Source: Endomicrobium sp. (GTDB lineage: Bacteria; Elusimicrobiota; Endomicrobiia; Endomicrobiales; Endomicrobiaceae). Taken from it: 14,407 nucleotides of DNA. This document shows positions 7,637-14,073 of this stretch, one piece after another; within the stretch, counting starts at the first letter, position 1; every line of letters begins with the position of its first letter. The stretch lies in the NCBI GenBank assembly GCA_031264895.1, contig JAISDI010000111.1, positions 1 through 14,407 on the forward strand, written 5' to 3'. The notes beneath the pieces are model-generated. The model had not been told where the DNA came from, did no database searches, and worked only from the letters and a program-made list of their open reading frames with translations. Both the position numbers and the translations under genes were made by a program.

Positions 7637-8308
7637 CTAATTAAATTCTATAACCTCGACCCCTTCAGGAGCCGTAAACTTAAAAATTTCTTTCTTAAAA
7701 TTCGGATTTACCTTATAATCCGAAATATCGACCCTTACGACAAGGCCTGCCGCCGTTACTATGGCTTTTGACGCAAGCATGCTTGTTTTGTCCACGTGAA
7801 GCTGCATATTCCATTCGTTCTTTTTTATCGGAGTAATTTCAAGAATATAATTTTTATCGTCTTCGCCGACGTATTTTACATTATTTTCCTTTTTAACGGC
7901 TTTCCAGTTTCCGCTGAAATTTACCATCGACGCGGAAGTAAAATCTCCGTTGACGGCGTCTTTCCAGTTGTCTGTGACGGCCTGCGAATTTTCAGGGGTA
8001 TAAATCGTAATTTTTCTGCCGTTGATATACACTCTTTGTTCCTGCGGAGTTTTCTGGACTATAAAAATGTTGTCGGGTTTTTTGTACTTTAAGTTTCCCG
8101 TAATATTTTGTTTTTCTTTTGTCGATGAATAAAATATTCCCTGCGAATACGATATTTCAGCGGTATTTACTTTTTTATCCACAGCTTCCATCTTGGAAAT
8201 AATTTCATTGAGCTTGGCTTCATTATCCTTTTCCTGTTCCTGCGAAAATGCGGCCGCACAAAAAACCAATAATGCCGCAAATACTAAAATGCCAGTTTTT
8301 TTAATCAT
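7637..8308 (-). CDS. lolA: Outer-membrane lipoprotein carrier protein LolA-like
   Basis: A 223-residue protein with a clear Sec signal peptide (MIKKTGILVFAALLVFCAAAFSQ, about 23 residues). The single Cys is preceded by Phe, so this is not a good lipobox and the protein is probably soluble in the periplasm. The mature part has the LolA/LolB-like beta pattern: an amphipathic helix (LNEIISKMEAVDKKV), strands, GNLKYKKPDNIFI, then GRKITIYTPENSQAV. It ends in a strand-rich part with VDISDYKVNPNFKKEIFKF and PEGVEVIEF, close to the usual LolA ending. LolA ferries lipoproteins from the inner to the outer membrane, which is evidence for a didermic cell. AGGAGG lies 7-8 nt before the ATG. The gene is 24 bp after ftsK. 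Confidence 0.85.
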   Translation of the reverse strand: MIKKTGILVFAALLVFCAAAFSQEQEKDNEAKLNEIISKMEAVDKKVNTAEISYSQGIFYSSTKEKQNITGNLKYKKPDNIFIVQKTPQEQRVYINGRKITIYTPENSQAVTDNWKDAVNGDFTSASMVNFSGNWKAVKKENNVKYVGEDDKNYILEITPIKKNEWNMQLHVDKTSMLASKAIVTAAGLVVRVDISDYKVNPNFKKEIFKFTAPEGVEVIEFN

Positions 8309-8332
8309 CTTTCCGCCTCCTTTTGCCTGCTT

Positions 8333-10492
8333 TCAAAAATTCATGTCCAAATACTCATTTATTTTATCATAATTTATCTTCCATTTGTTAGTGCCTTCGG
8401 GCTTTTCTATGAAACCTTTCATTTCAAGAACGCTTAGTATATTTGTCGCCCTTGCCGAACCGCCGAAATTAGCTTTAAGCAGATCCTGTGAAATTCTTTT
8501 GCGCTCATTTATAAGAATAAGCGCCGGAATTAAATCTTTCATGGTTTTTTCTTCAACCGGATTTAACGTTTCTGCGGAAACTTCAATTGCAATCGGTTCG
8601 TAAATTCTCGGGAAATTCTGATCGTTTATAAAATCTATTATTTTTTCGGCTTCTTTTAAAGATACAAAAGCTCCCTGCAAACGCACGGCTCTCGCTTCTC
8701 CGGGAGGAAGAAACAACATATCGCCTTTGCCTATTAAATCTTCCGCTCCTAAAGCGTCCAAAATAACGCGCGAATCTATTTTTGAAGTGGTTTGAAACGA
8801 TAATCTTGCCGGAAAATTCGCTTTAATGACGCCCGTGATAACGTTGACAGAAGGTCTTTGCGTGGCAAGAATTAAATGTATGCCGACGGCTCTTGCCATC
8901 TGCGCAAGCCTTTGTATCGAATCTTCGATTTCTTTTTGCGCCACAAGCATTAAGTCCGCAAGTTCGTCTATAATTACGACAATGTAAAATTCTTTTTCTC
9001 TTCCGCTTTCCGCCATTTTATTGTTGTAATCTTCTATATTTCTTGCCATTTCTTTTGCAAATTTCACATACCTTTCGTCCATAACGTTAACAAGTTTTTT
9101 AAGCGCGGCGGCAGCTTCTCTGGGGTTGGTTATAATGTCGGCGTCAGCCGCAGACGAACACGGATTGTAAAGATGCGGAATATCTTTATAAACCGGCATT
9201 TCAACGCGCTTAGGGTCTATGAGCATAAATTTCACTTCGTCCGGACGAGCTTTATATAAAATCGAAAGAATTATAGTGTGTATACCTACGCTTTTACCGG
9301 AACCTGTGGCGCCGGCTATCAGCAAATGAGGCATTGAAGCAAGATTTGCGACATATCCTTCGCCGTCGGTAGTTTTACCGAGCGCAAGCGACAATAAAGA
9401 TTTTGAACTTTCAAAAGCGCGGCTTTCAAGAATACCGCGAAGCCCGACAATAACGCTTTCCGGATTTGGTACTTCTATACCGACTGCCGCCTTTTCTGGA
9501 ATGGGAACAACTCTTATTGATGAGGTTCTCATGGTAAGCGAGATATTGTCAATAATATTTGAAACGGCCTGTATTTTTACTCCCGGAGCCAAAACCAAAT
9601 CATAACGAGTAACTACAGGGCCGGGAATAATATCTTTTACTTCTGCGCTTATATCAAAATCCGCTAAAGTTTTTCTAAGAAGTTCTGCTCTTTCAAGCAG
9701 CTGCTCTTTTTTCGTTTCAAAACTTGTCGCAGGGTCGCTTTTTAGTATATTTGTCTGCGGAAGACGGTAATCAAAGTTTTTGCTGTCGACTTTTTCCGGT
9801 TTTTGTTTTTCTTTTTCGGCTTTTTCTTTACTTAGTTTTTCTTCCTTTTCTTTTTTGTTTACGATATTGGGTTTTGGCGGCTCAAATTTTGAGGCCGGTT
9901 CAGGCTGAAAAACCGGCGGTTCGGGCTTTTTCTCCAAAACATTGGGTTTTGGTCTTTCTTTTCCTTTATTATCGGAATTTTCCGTAAAATCTCTGAAAAA
10001 ATTATATACGGCGGCGCTTAAAGAAATCCTAAAAAGTTTTGCGGCTGAATACACAAAAGTTATGGCGGCAACGCAAAAACCGAGCGTTACGCCCAAAAGC
10101 TGCTCAATAAAAGGAAACAGTTTCTCGCCGAACCACCCGCCTGAAGCGTCTATCTCAAACAAAACGCCTGAAAATGAAAATAGTACCGCGCCTGAAACCA
10201 TGCACGCTGCCGACCAGATAAAATCCATCCTTTCTCTAAGTTCTATGGATTTGCTTGCATGCACGATAAAAAACCAAAGTAATATAAAAGGGAGAATATA
10301 TGTAGCTGTGCCGAACATTTGAAACATTACTTCTGAAAATGCTTTGCCGACAATTCCTGAACTGTCCGGAACTATTATGGCATACGCGCATATAAATGCC
10401 GCCAAAACAAAAAACAGGGCTGCAACTTCCCTGTTTCTGTTCGAATTATTTATTTTTTGTTTTTTATTTTTTGCTTTTTTCTTTCCGGCCAC
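8333..10492 (-). CDS. ftsK: DNA translocase FtsK
   Basis: A 719-residue FtsK/SpoIIIE protein, of the shorter type with no long linker. A basic N-terminus is followed by four membrane segments (about 22-42, 58-78, 92-113, 128-154), a Pro/Lys/Glu-rich linker (about 172-240), then the motor. Walker A is GATGSGKS at 394-401 and Walker B is IVVIIDE at 504-510, with ATQRPSVNVITG at 543-554. The C-terminal winged helix (gamma domain, about 650-719) is present, but its DNA-reading helix differs from the usual sequence. FtsK pumps DNA through the closing septum and activates XerD at dif; a xerD-like gene ends this operon. The start is a GTG with GGAGG (10502-10506) 9 nt upstream. The 72-bp gap before it is the largest inside the operon downstream of pnp, and no good promoter is seen there. 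Confidence 0.95.
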   Translation of the reverse strand: MAGKKKAKNKKQKINNSNRNREVAALFFVLAAFICAYAIIVPDSSGIVGKAFSEVMFQMFGTATYILPFILLWFFIVHASKSIELRERMDFIWSAACMVSGAVLFSFSGVLFEIDASGGWFGEKLFPFIEQLLGVTLGFCVAAITFVYSAAKLFRISLSAAVYNFFRDFTENSDNKGKERPKPNVLEKKPEPPVFQPEPASKFEPPKPNIVNKKEKEEKLSKEKAEKEKQKPEKVDSKNFDYRLPQTNILKSDPATSFETKKEQLLERAELLRKTLADFDISAEVKDIIPGPVVTRYDLVLAPGVKIQAVSNIIDNISLTMRTSSIRVVPIPEKAAVGIEVPNPESVIVGLRGILESRAFESSKSLLSLALGKTTDGEGYVANLASMPHLLIAGATGSGKSVGIHTIILSILYKARPDEVKFMLIDPKRVEMPVYKDIPHLYNPCSSAADADIITNPREAAAALKKLVNVMDERYVKFAKEMARNIEDYNNKMAESGREKEFYIVVIIDELADLMLVAQKEIEDSIQRLAQMARAVGIHLILATQRPSVNVITGVIKANFPARLSFQTTSKIDSRVILDALGAEDLIGKGDMLFLPPGEARAVRLQGAFVSLKEAEKIIDFINDQNFPRIYEPIAIEVSAETLNPVEEKTMKDLIPALILINERKRISQDLLKANFGGSARATNILSVLEMKGFIEKPEGTNKWKINYDKINEYLDMNF

Positions 10493-10564
10493 TTTTGCTG
10501 TCCTCCGGTCTTTAATAAACCAAAACTGAACGGAGATTTTGCTTAGGCAGTCATGCGCTGTCCG

Positions 10565-10771
10565 TTACTTGAGAGAAATCTTGTAACTGTAGTCATGCTG
10601 TGTTATGCTTACTTTGTTTTCCCGCGAAAGCCACCCTAAAGCGAGATAGAGCATAGTGTTTGAGATACCCAAATTCGCCTTAATTTTTATAGGGGAGGAT
10701 TCCCCGTTTTCACTTAAATATTTCCAGATTTCTCCGGCTGCCAATCCTATCCTGTCAATCATTTCTGTCAT
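10565..10771 (-). CDS. Small winged helix-turn-helix protein (DUF2582-like)
   Basis: A 68-residue protein made of a single winged-helix domain: helix 1 (RIGLAAGEIWKYLSENG), helix 2 (SPIKIKANLG), recognition helix (SNTMLYLALGWLSRENK) and a short beta wing (VSITQHDYSYKISL). The pattern I-G-x2-A-G-x-I/V-W-x-Y-L-x-E-N-G and the L-A-L-G-W-L-x-R-E segment fit the DUF2582 winged-helix family, whose function is not established. No effector or metal-binding part is present. AGAGG lies 9 nt before the ATG. It sits 17 bp after accB, where many bacteria have accC, and 72 bp before ftsK. A role in regulating this operon or lipid supply is only a guess. Confidence 0.75.
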   Translation of the reverse strand: MTEMIDRIGLAAGEIWKYLSENGESSPIKIKANLGISNTMLYLALGWLSRENKVSITQHDYSYKISLK

Positions 10772-10788
10772 TGATTTAAACCTCTAGT

Positions 10789-11256
10789 TTAAACTTTTTT
10801 GACTTCAAATAAATCCTGTCCGGAACTTACCTGTTTGCCATTTTCCGACAGAATTTTTATGATTTTTACTTTAAACGTAGCTTTTATTTCGTTCATCACT
10901 TTCATGGCTTCGACAATACACAAAGTTTTTCCGGTTTCAACGATATCGCCTTCTTTCACGAATGCCGCAGAAGCAGGCGAGGGAGATTTATAAAATACTC
11001 CGGTTATCGGGGATTTTATCGTTTCTCCCAAGATTACGGGCTGTTCCTGTTTGGACTTCTGTTTTTCTGCAGAGATCCCGTCGGCGTCAGCAGAAGCTTT
11101 TACGACGACCTGCGCGGCTTGCCGCTTTGCTTCATTAGGATTTTTTCTTTTAATGCGAAGTTTGTAATCTTTAGAATTTACTTCCAATTCCTCGATTTTT
11201 TCGTCTTTCATTATCTCGTAAAGCGATTTTACTTTATCCTTAATGTCATTAGCCAT
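10789..11256 (-). CDS. accB: Biotin carboxyl carrier protein of acetyl-CoA carboxylase
   Basis: A 155-residue AccB. The N-terminal helical part (MANDIKDKVKSLYEIMKDEK) and strand (IEELEVNSKDYKLRIKR) match the start of bacterial AccB proteins. A flexible Ala/Lys/Gln linker (about 42-75) joins the biotinyl domain (about 78-155). The biotin-accepting motif is EAMKVMNEIKA at 117-127, with Lys119 as the biotinylated residue. The segment PSPASAAFVKEGDIV is the protruding thumb typical of AccB. The protein carries CO2 on biotin for malonyl-CoA formation, the first step of fatty-acid synthesis. accC, its usual partner, is not next to it here. AAAGGG precedes the ATG, and the gene starts 20 bp after pnp. 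Confidence 0.93.
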   Translation of the reverse strand: MANDIKDKVKSLYEIMKDEKIEELEVNSKDYKLRIKRKNPNEAKRQAAQVVVKASADADGISAEKQKSKQEQPVILGETIKSPITGVFYKSPSPASAAFVKEGDIVETGKTLCIVEAMKVMNEIKATFKVKIIKILSENGKQVSSGQDLFEVKKV

Positions 11257-11276
11257 AGTTTACCCTTTCAGATAAT

Positions 11277-13346
11277 TTATTGTTTTGCGGCTTTCATGCT
11301 GAGATTTACTCTGCCCTGCTTGTCGATTTCAATGACTTTTACCGTAACCGCGTCGCCTTCTTTGACAACGTCTTCAACTTTTTTAGTGTGTCCTTCGGCA
11401 AGCTGCGAAATGTGTATCAGACCTTCTTTTCCGGGAAGAACTTCGGCAAACGCGCCGAATGCCATAATTTTTACTATTCTTCCTTTGTATATTTTGCCTA
11501 CTTCAACTTCGGCAGTCAAAGATTCGACATACTCTTTCGCGCGTTGAACTCCATCGGCGTCGGTTCCGGAAATAAATACTTTTCCGGTTTCTTCTATGTC
11601 TATTTTTGCATTTGTTTCTTCCTGAATTCTTCTGATATTTTTTCCTCCGGGGCCTATAAGTTCGCCGATTTTATTTTGCGGAATCATAAGGCTTACCATC
11701 TGCGGAGCAAAATCCGATATTGAAGTTTTAGGAGCAGAAATAGCCGAATCCATCTTATCTAAAATAAACATTCTCCCGCGTTTTGCCTGTTCTAATGCCT
11801 GCGCAAGAATTTCTGTTGTAAGGCCTGCAACTTTTATATCCATCTGCAAAGCGGTAATGCCTTTTCTGGTGCCTGCCACTTTAAAATCCATATCGCCGAG
11901 ATGATCTTCCATTCCCATAATATCGGTAAGAACAACATAATTATCGCCTTCTTTCATAAGTCCCATAGCCACGCCCGCACAGCTTGACTTGACCGGAACG
12001 CCGGCATTAAACAAAGCAAGCGAACCGCCGCATACGGAAGCCATCGAAGACGACCCGTTAGATTCCAAAATATCCGAAACTATTCTTATCGTATAACCAA
12101 AATCTTCTTCGCTAGGAAGAATAGGCCTTAAAGCTCTTTTTGCCAAAGCGCCGTGACCTATTTCTCTTCTGCTGGTAGATCTTTCGCTTTTAGGTTCTCC
12201 GGTAGCAAAACCGGGAAAATTATAGTGAAGCATGAAACGCTCTTTATATTCGCCCGCAAGTTCGTCCATTATCTGCATATCTCCGGGCGTGCCAAGCGTG
12301 ACGCTAGCCAATGCCTGAGTTTGCCCTCTGGTAAATAAACTTGAACCGTGAACTCTCGCAAGCACGTCGACTTCACAGGCAATCGGCCTTATATCTTCCA
12401 AGCCGCGTCCGTCGCTGCGCACTCTTTTGTTTAAAACGAGTTCTCTTGCTTTTTTATAAAATATATCTTCAAGAATCATACTTATAGAAGAAGCTTCTTC
12501 AGGATATTTTTCGATCATTCTTGCCGTAATATCTTTTTTAAACGATGCCCAGAAAGCGTCTCTTTCGCCTTTTTCTTTAATTGTTACGCCTTCTTCGGCT
12601 TTTGCAACCGCTTCAGACTCGATATCGGCTTTTAAAGATTCATTATAAACAGGCTCGGCAACTTCAATTTTAGCTTTTGCCGGCAAAGTTTTTTGAAGAG
12701 CGCATATTCCTTTTATGGTTTCTCTCGCAAGATTCAATGCTTCAAGCATTTCCGACTCGGAAAGTTCCAGAGCGCCGGCTTCAACCATAGTCAAAGCTTC
12801 TTCTGTGCCGCTTACGACTAAATCTAAATCGCTTTCTTTTAGCTCTGACTTTAAAGGATTTACTATAAGCTGTCCGTTTATTCTGCCTATTCTGACAGAC
12901 GCAATAGGCGTCGTAAAAGGAAGGTCTGAAATGGTTAGAGCTACCGAAGTTCCCAAAATGGCCGCTATATCGGCGTCATTTTCGCCGTCATGCGAAAGCA
13001 CGATTGCCGAAATCTGCGTATCGTTTCTCCAATATTCGGGGAAAAGAGGCCTTATGCTTCTGTCTATAAGTCTGCTTACAAGTATTTCGCTGTCTCTGGG
13101 TTTTGCTTCTCTCTTAAAAAAACCGCCGGGAATTTTCCCTGCGGCAAACGCTCTTTCTCTGTAATCTACTGTCAACGGCATAAAATCTATTCCGGGCTTA
13201 GGGTCTTTTGAACCGACTGCGCTGACTAAAACCGCCGTATCCCCTATTCTTACAAGACACGAACCGTTCGCCTGCTTTGCCATTTTACCGGACTCGATAA
13301 TAATTTTTTTTCCTGCAACATCAACTTCTTTTTTAAAATATTCCAC
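11277..13346 (-). CDS. pnp: Polyribonucleotide nucleotidyltransferase (PNPase)
   Basis: PNPase degrades RNA 3' to 5' using phosphate. From the chosen start it has 689 residues: first RNase PH domain (about 5-140), helical linker (about 230-310), second RNase PH domain (about 315-540) with Asp481, Asp487 and Lys489 of EDHLGDMDFKVAG corresponding to the E. coli metal/active-site residues, KH domain (about 555-610) with GPGG at 565-568, and S1 domain (about 617-686). It ends right after S1, with no long acidic tail. The open frame extends to a GTG at 13379, but its first 11 residues do not resemble PNPase. The GTG at 13346 gives MEYFKKEVDVAGKKIIIE, which aligns with family N-termini, and has GGAG 7 nt upstream. 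It follows rpsO, the classic order, with a folded gap between. Confidence 0.95.
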   Translation of the reverse strand: MEYFKKEVDVAGKKIIIESGKMAKQANGSCLVRIGDTAVLVSAVGSKDPKPGIDFMPLTVDYRERAFAAGKIPGGFFKREAKPRDSEILVSRLIDRSIRPLFPEYWRNDTQISAIVLSHDGENDADIAAILGTSVALTISDLPFTTPIASVRIGRINGQLIVNPLKSELKESDLDLVVSGTEEALTMVEAGALELSESEMLEALNLARETIKGICALQKTLPAKAKIEVAEPVYNESLKADIESEAVAKAEEGVTIKEKGERDAFWASFKKDITARMIEKYPEEASSISMILEDIFYKKARELVLNKRVRSDGRGLEDIRPIACEVDVLARVHGSSLFTRGQTQALASVTLGTPGDMQIMDELAGEYKERFMLHYNFPGFATGEPKSERSTSRREIGHGALAKRALRPILPSEEDFGYTIRIVSDILESNGSSSMASVCGGSLALFNAGVPVKSSCAGVAMGLMKEGDNYVVLTDIMGMEDHLGDMDFKVAGTRKGITALQMDIKVAGLTTEILAQALEQAKRGRMFILDKMDSAISAPKTSISDFAPQMVSLMIPQNKIGELIGPGGKNIRRIQEETNAKIDIEETGKVFISGTDADGVQRAKEYVESLTAEVEVGKIYKGRIVKIMAFGAFAEVLPGKEGLIHISQLAEGHTKKVEDVVKEGDAVTVKVIEIDKQGRVNLSMKAAKQ

Positions 13347-13353
13347 TTTTACG

Positions 13354-13357
13354 CTCC
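13354..13357 (-). promoter_or_regulatory. Ribosome-binding site that sets the pnp start
   Basis: GGAG on the minus strand lies 7 nt before the GTG at 13346. It is just outside the foldable region at 13362-13438, which covers the alternative upstream GTG (13379). The spacing and the PNPase-like N-terminus both favour the downstream start. Confidence 0.65.
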
Positions 13358-13361
13358 ATTG

Positions 13362-13438
13362 CCCGGCTCCATTTTGCACAAAAGATCCAAGAAAACGCCC
13401 GATTTAAGCGTTTTCTTGTATCCTTTGAGCTGGCCGGG
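13362..13438 (-). promoter_or_regulatory. Two-tier stem-loop between rpsO and pnp (possible processing/attenuation site)
   Basis: The inner hairpin pairs 13389-13398 with 13408-13417 (AAGAAAACGC against GCGTTTTCTT, ten perfect pairs, 9-nt loop). It can be extended through C13388-G13418 and, after one mismatch, 13384-13386 with 13420-13422. An outer stem pairs CCCGGC (13362-13367) with GCCGGG (13433-13438). In transcription direction only a short TTTT follows the inner hairpin, so it is not a textbook terminator. In E. coli the rpsO-pnp gap holds the rpsO terminator and the RNase III site used for pnp autocontrol. The position here fits that role, but processing is inferred. Confidence 0.6.
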
Positions 13439-13466
13439 TCTATTTTTTTATTTTTTTGTAAAGAAT

Positions 13467-13727
13467 TTACTTTCTAAGATCAAGCTTTTTTATTAAGGTA
13501 GTATAGCTGTCTTTATCGTGTTTCTTAATATAATCTAAAAGTCTTCTTCTCTGTCCTATCATCTTTAAAAATCCTACTCTTGACGCAAAATCTTTTGGGT
13601 ATTTTTGAAAATGATCCGAAAGATACTTGATCCTTGATGTGAGAAGAGCAACCTGAACTTCGGGCGAACCCGTGTCCGTTGCATGAGTTTTAAACTGTTC
13701 AACAACCTCTTTTTTTAAGAATGCCAT
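13467..13727 (-). CDS. rpsO: 30S ribosomal protein S15
   Basis: An 86-residue S15, close to the usual 88-89. S15 binds the central domain of 16S rRNA early in 30S assembly and contributes to an intersubunit bridge. The signatures are intact: HATDTGSPEVQVALLTSRI, then LSDHFQKYPKDFASR, and the RNA-binding stretch GFLKMIGQRRRLLDYIKK, ending DSYTTLIKKLDLRK. AAGGAG precedes the ATG by about 9 nt. It is the first gene of the operon, with a strong promoter about 50 bp upstream. S15 represses its own message in several bacteria. The short leader here holds only weak AU-rich pairing, so an S15 operator is not visible by eye. Confidence 0.97.
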   Translation of the reverse strand: MAFLKKEVVEQFKTHATDTGSPEVQVALLTSRIKYLSDHFQKYPKDFASRVGFLKMIGQRRRLLDYIKKHDKDSYTTLIKKLDLRK

Positions 13728-13779
13728 CTTTGCCGCTCCTTGCTTTTTATAACAAAATTTTATACTGCAATATTTGTTG

Positions 13780-13808
13780 ATTTTATCATAATTTCATTAA
13801 AATGTAAA
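13780..13808 (-). promoter_or_regulatory. Promoter of the rpsO-pnp-...-xerD operon
   Basis: On the minus strand TTTACA (13808-13803, five of six consensus bases) is followed by a 17-bp spacer and TAAAAT (13785-13780), preceded by TG one base upstream (TGATAAAAT), an extended -10. The start of transcription should be near 13773, giving a leader of about 45 nt before rpsO. This is the best sigma-70-like promoter seen in the window. Confidence 0.7.
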
Positions 13809-13871
13809 ACTTTATTTTGAGGCCTGTAATTTCCACAATTAGGTATTTCTAAAAACCGTCTTCTTTCCTTT

Positions 13872-13910
13872 GTCATCATCCCCAAGTGTCTTTGTTGGGG
13901 ATCCACTTTT
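13872..13910 (-). repeat. Palindromic intergenic repeat, copy A
   Basis: On the minus strand: AAAAGTGG, the stem ATCCCCAA, a 9-nt loop, the stem TTGGGGAT, then GATGAC. The stem arms are 13878-13885 and 13895-13902 (8 perfect pairs). The frame 'AAGTGG - stem - loop - stem - ATGAC' is shared with the units at 14042-14073 and 14081-14120 in the same orientation. It resembles REP-like elements found between genes in many bacteria. It lies upstream of the rpsO promoter. Confidence 0.65.
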
Positions 13911-13940
13911 GTCGTAAAACAAAAACTTCTTTAATAAAAA

Positions 13941-13975
13941 TGGATGCCCCCCGTGTTAAGACCTCACGGGGCAGG
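13941..13975. repeat. GC-rich hairpin within the repeat cluster
   Basis: CCCCGTG (13949-13955) pairs with CACGGGG (13965-13971), with a 9-nt loop. The arms can be lengthened to TGCC/GGCA if two bulged C bases are allowed. It is flanked by TGGATG, the outer part of the repeat family read from the other strand. A poly-T run does not follow on either strand, so a terminator is unlikely. Confidence 0.5.
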
Positions 13976-13991
13976 CTTCAAAAGAATTACA

Positions 13992-14018
13992 GCATTTCCG
14001 AAAATTTCGGGCATGACG
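13992..14018 (+). repeat. Palindromic repeat unit in opposite orientation
   Basis: CCGAAAATTTCGG (13998-14010) is a perfect palindrome around one central base and is followed by GCATGACGAC. The ATGAC end that finishes copies A, B and D on the minus strand is here on the plus strand, so this unit appears to be inverted relative to them. It may form one nested element with the hairpin at 13941-13975. Confidence 0.45.
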
Positions 14019-14041
14019 ACAAAAATGATTCCACTCGTTTA

Positions 14042-14073
14042 TCATTCCCGAAAGTTTTTATCGGAAACCACTT
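14042..14073 (-). repeat. Palindromic intergenic repeat, copy B, at a gene's 3' end
   Basis: On the minus strand AAAGTGG, then TTTCCGA, a 9-nt loop, TCGGGAA and TGA. The arms are imperfect, with a core of four pairs (14048-14051 with 14061-14064) plus outer AT pairs after a mismatch. The same flanks as copy A show it is a degenerate member of the family. It supplies the final codons and the TGA stop of the partial frame at 14042-14407. Confidence 0.5.

Noticed and set aside
10493..10564. Promoter or regulatory RNA in the 72-bp gap before ftsK
   Set aside because: Only a 6-bp AACGGA/TCCGTT pairing with a 26-nt loop was seen, and no -35/-10 pair with acceptable spacing. The gap seems to hold just the ftsK ribosome-binding site.
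13773..13778. An S15 autoregulatory hairpin in the rpsO leader (AACAAA pairing with TTTGTT)
   Set aside because: The upstream arm falls at or before the predicted transcription start and the pairing is all A-T apart from one pair, so it would not form a stable leader structure.
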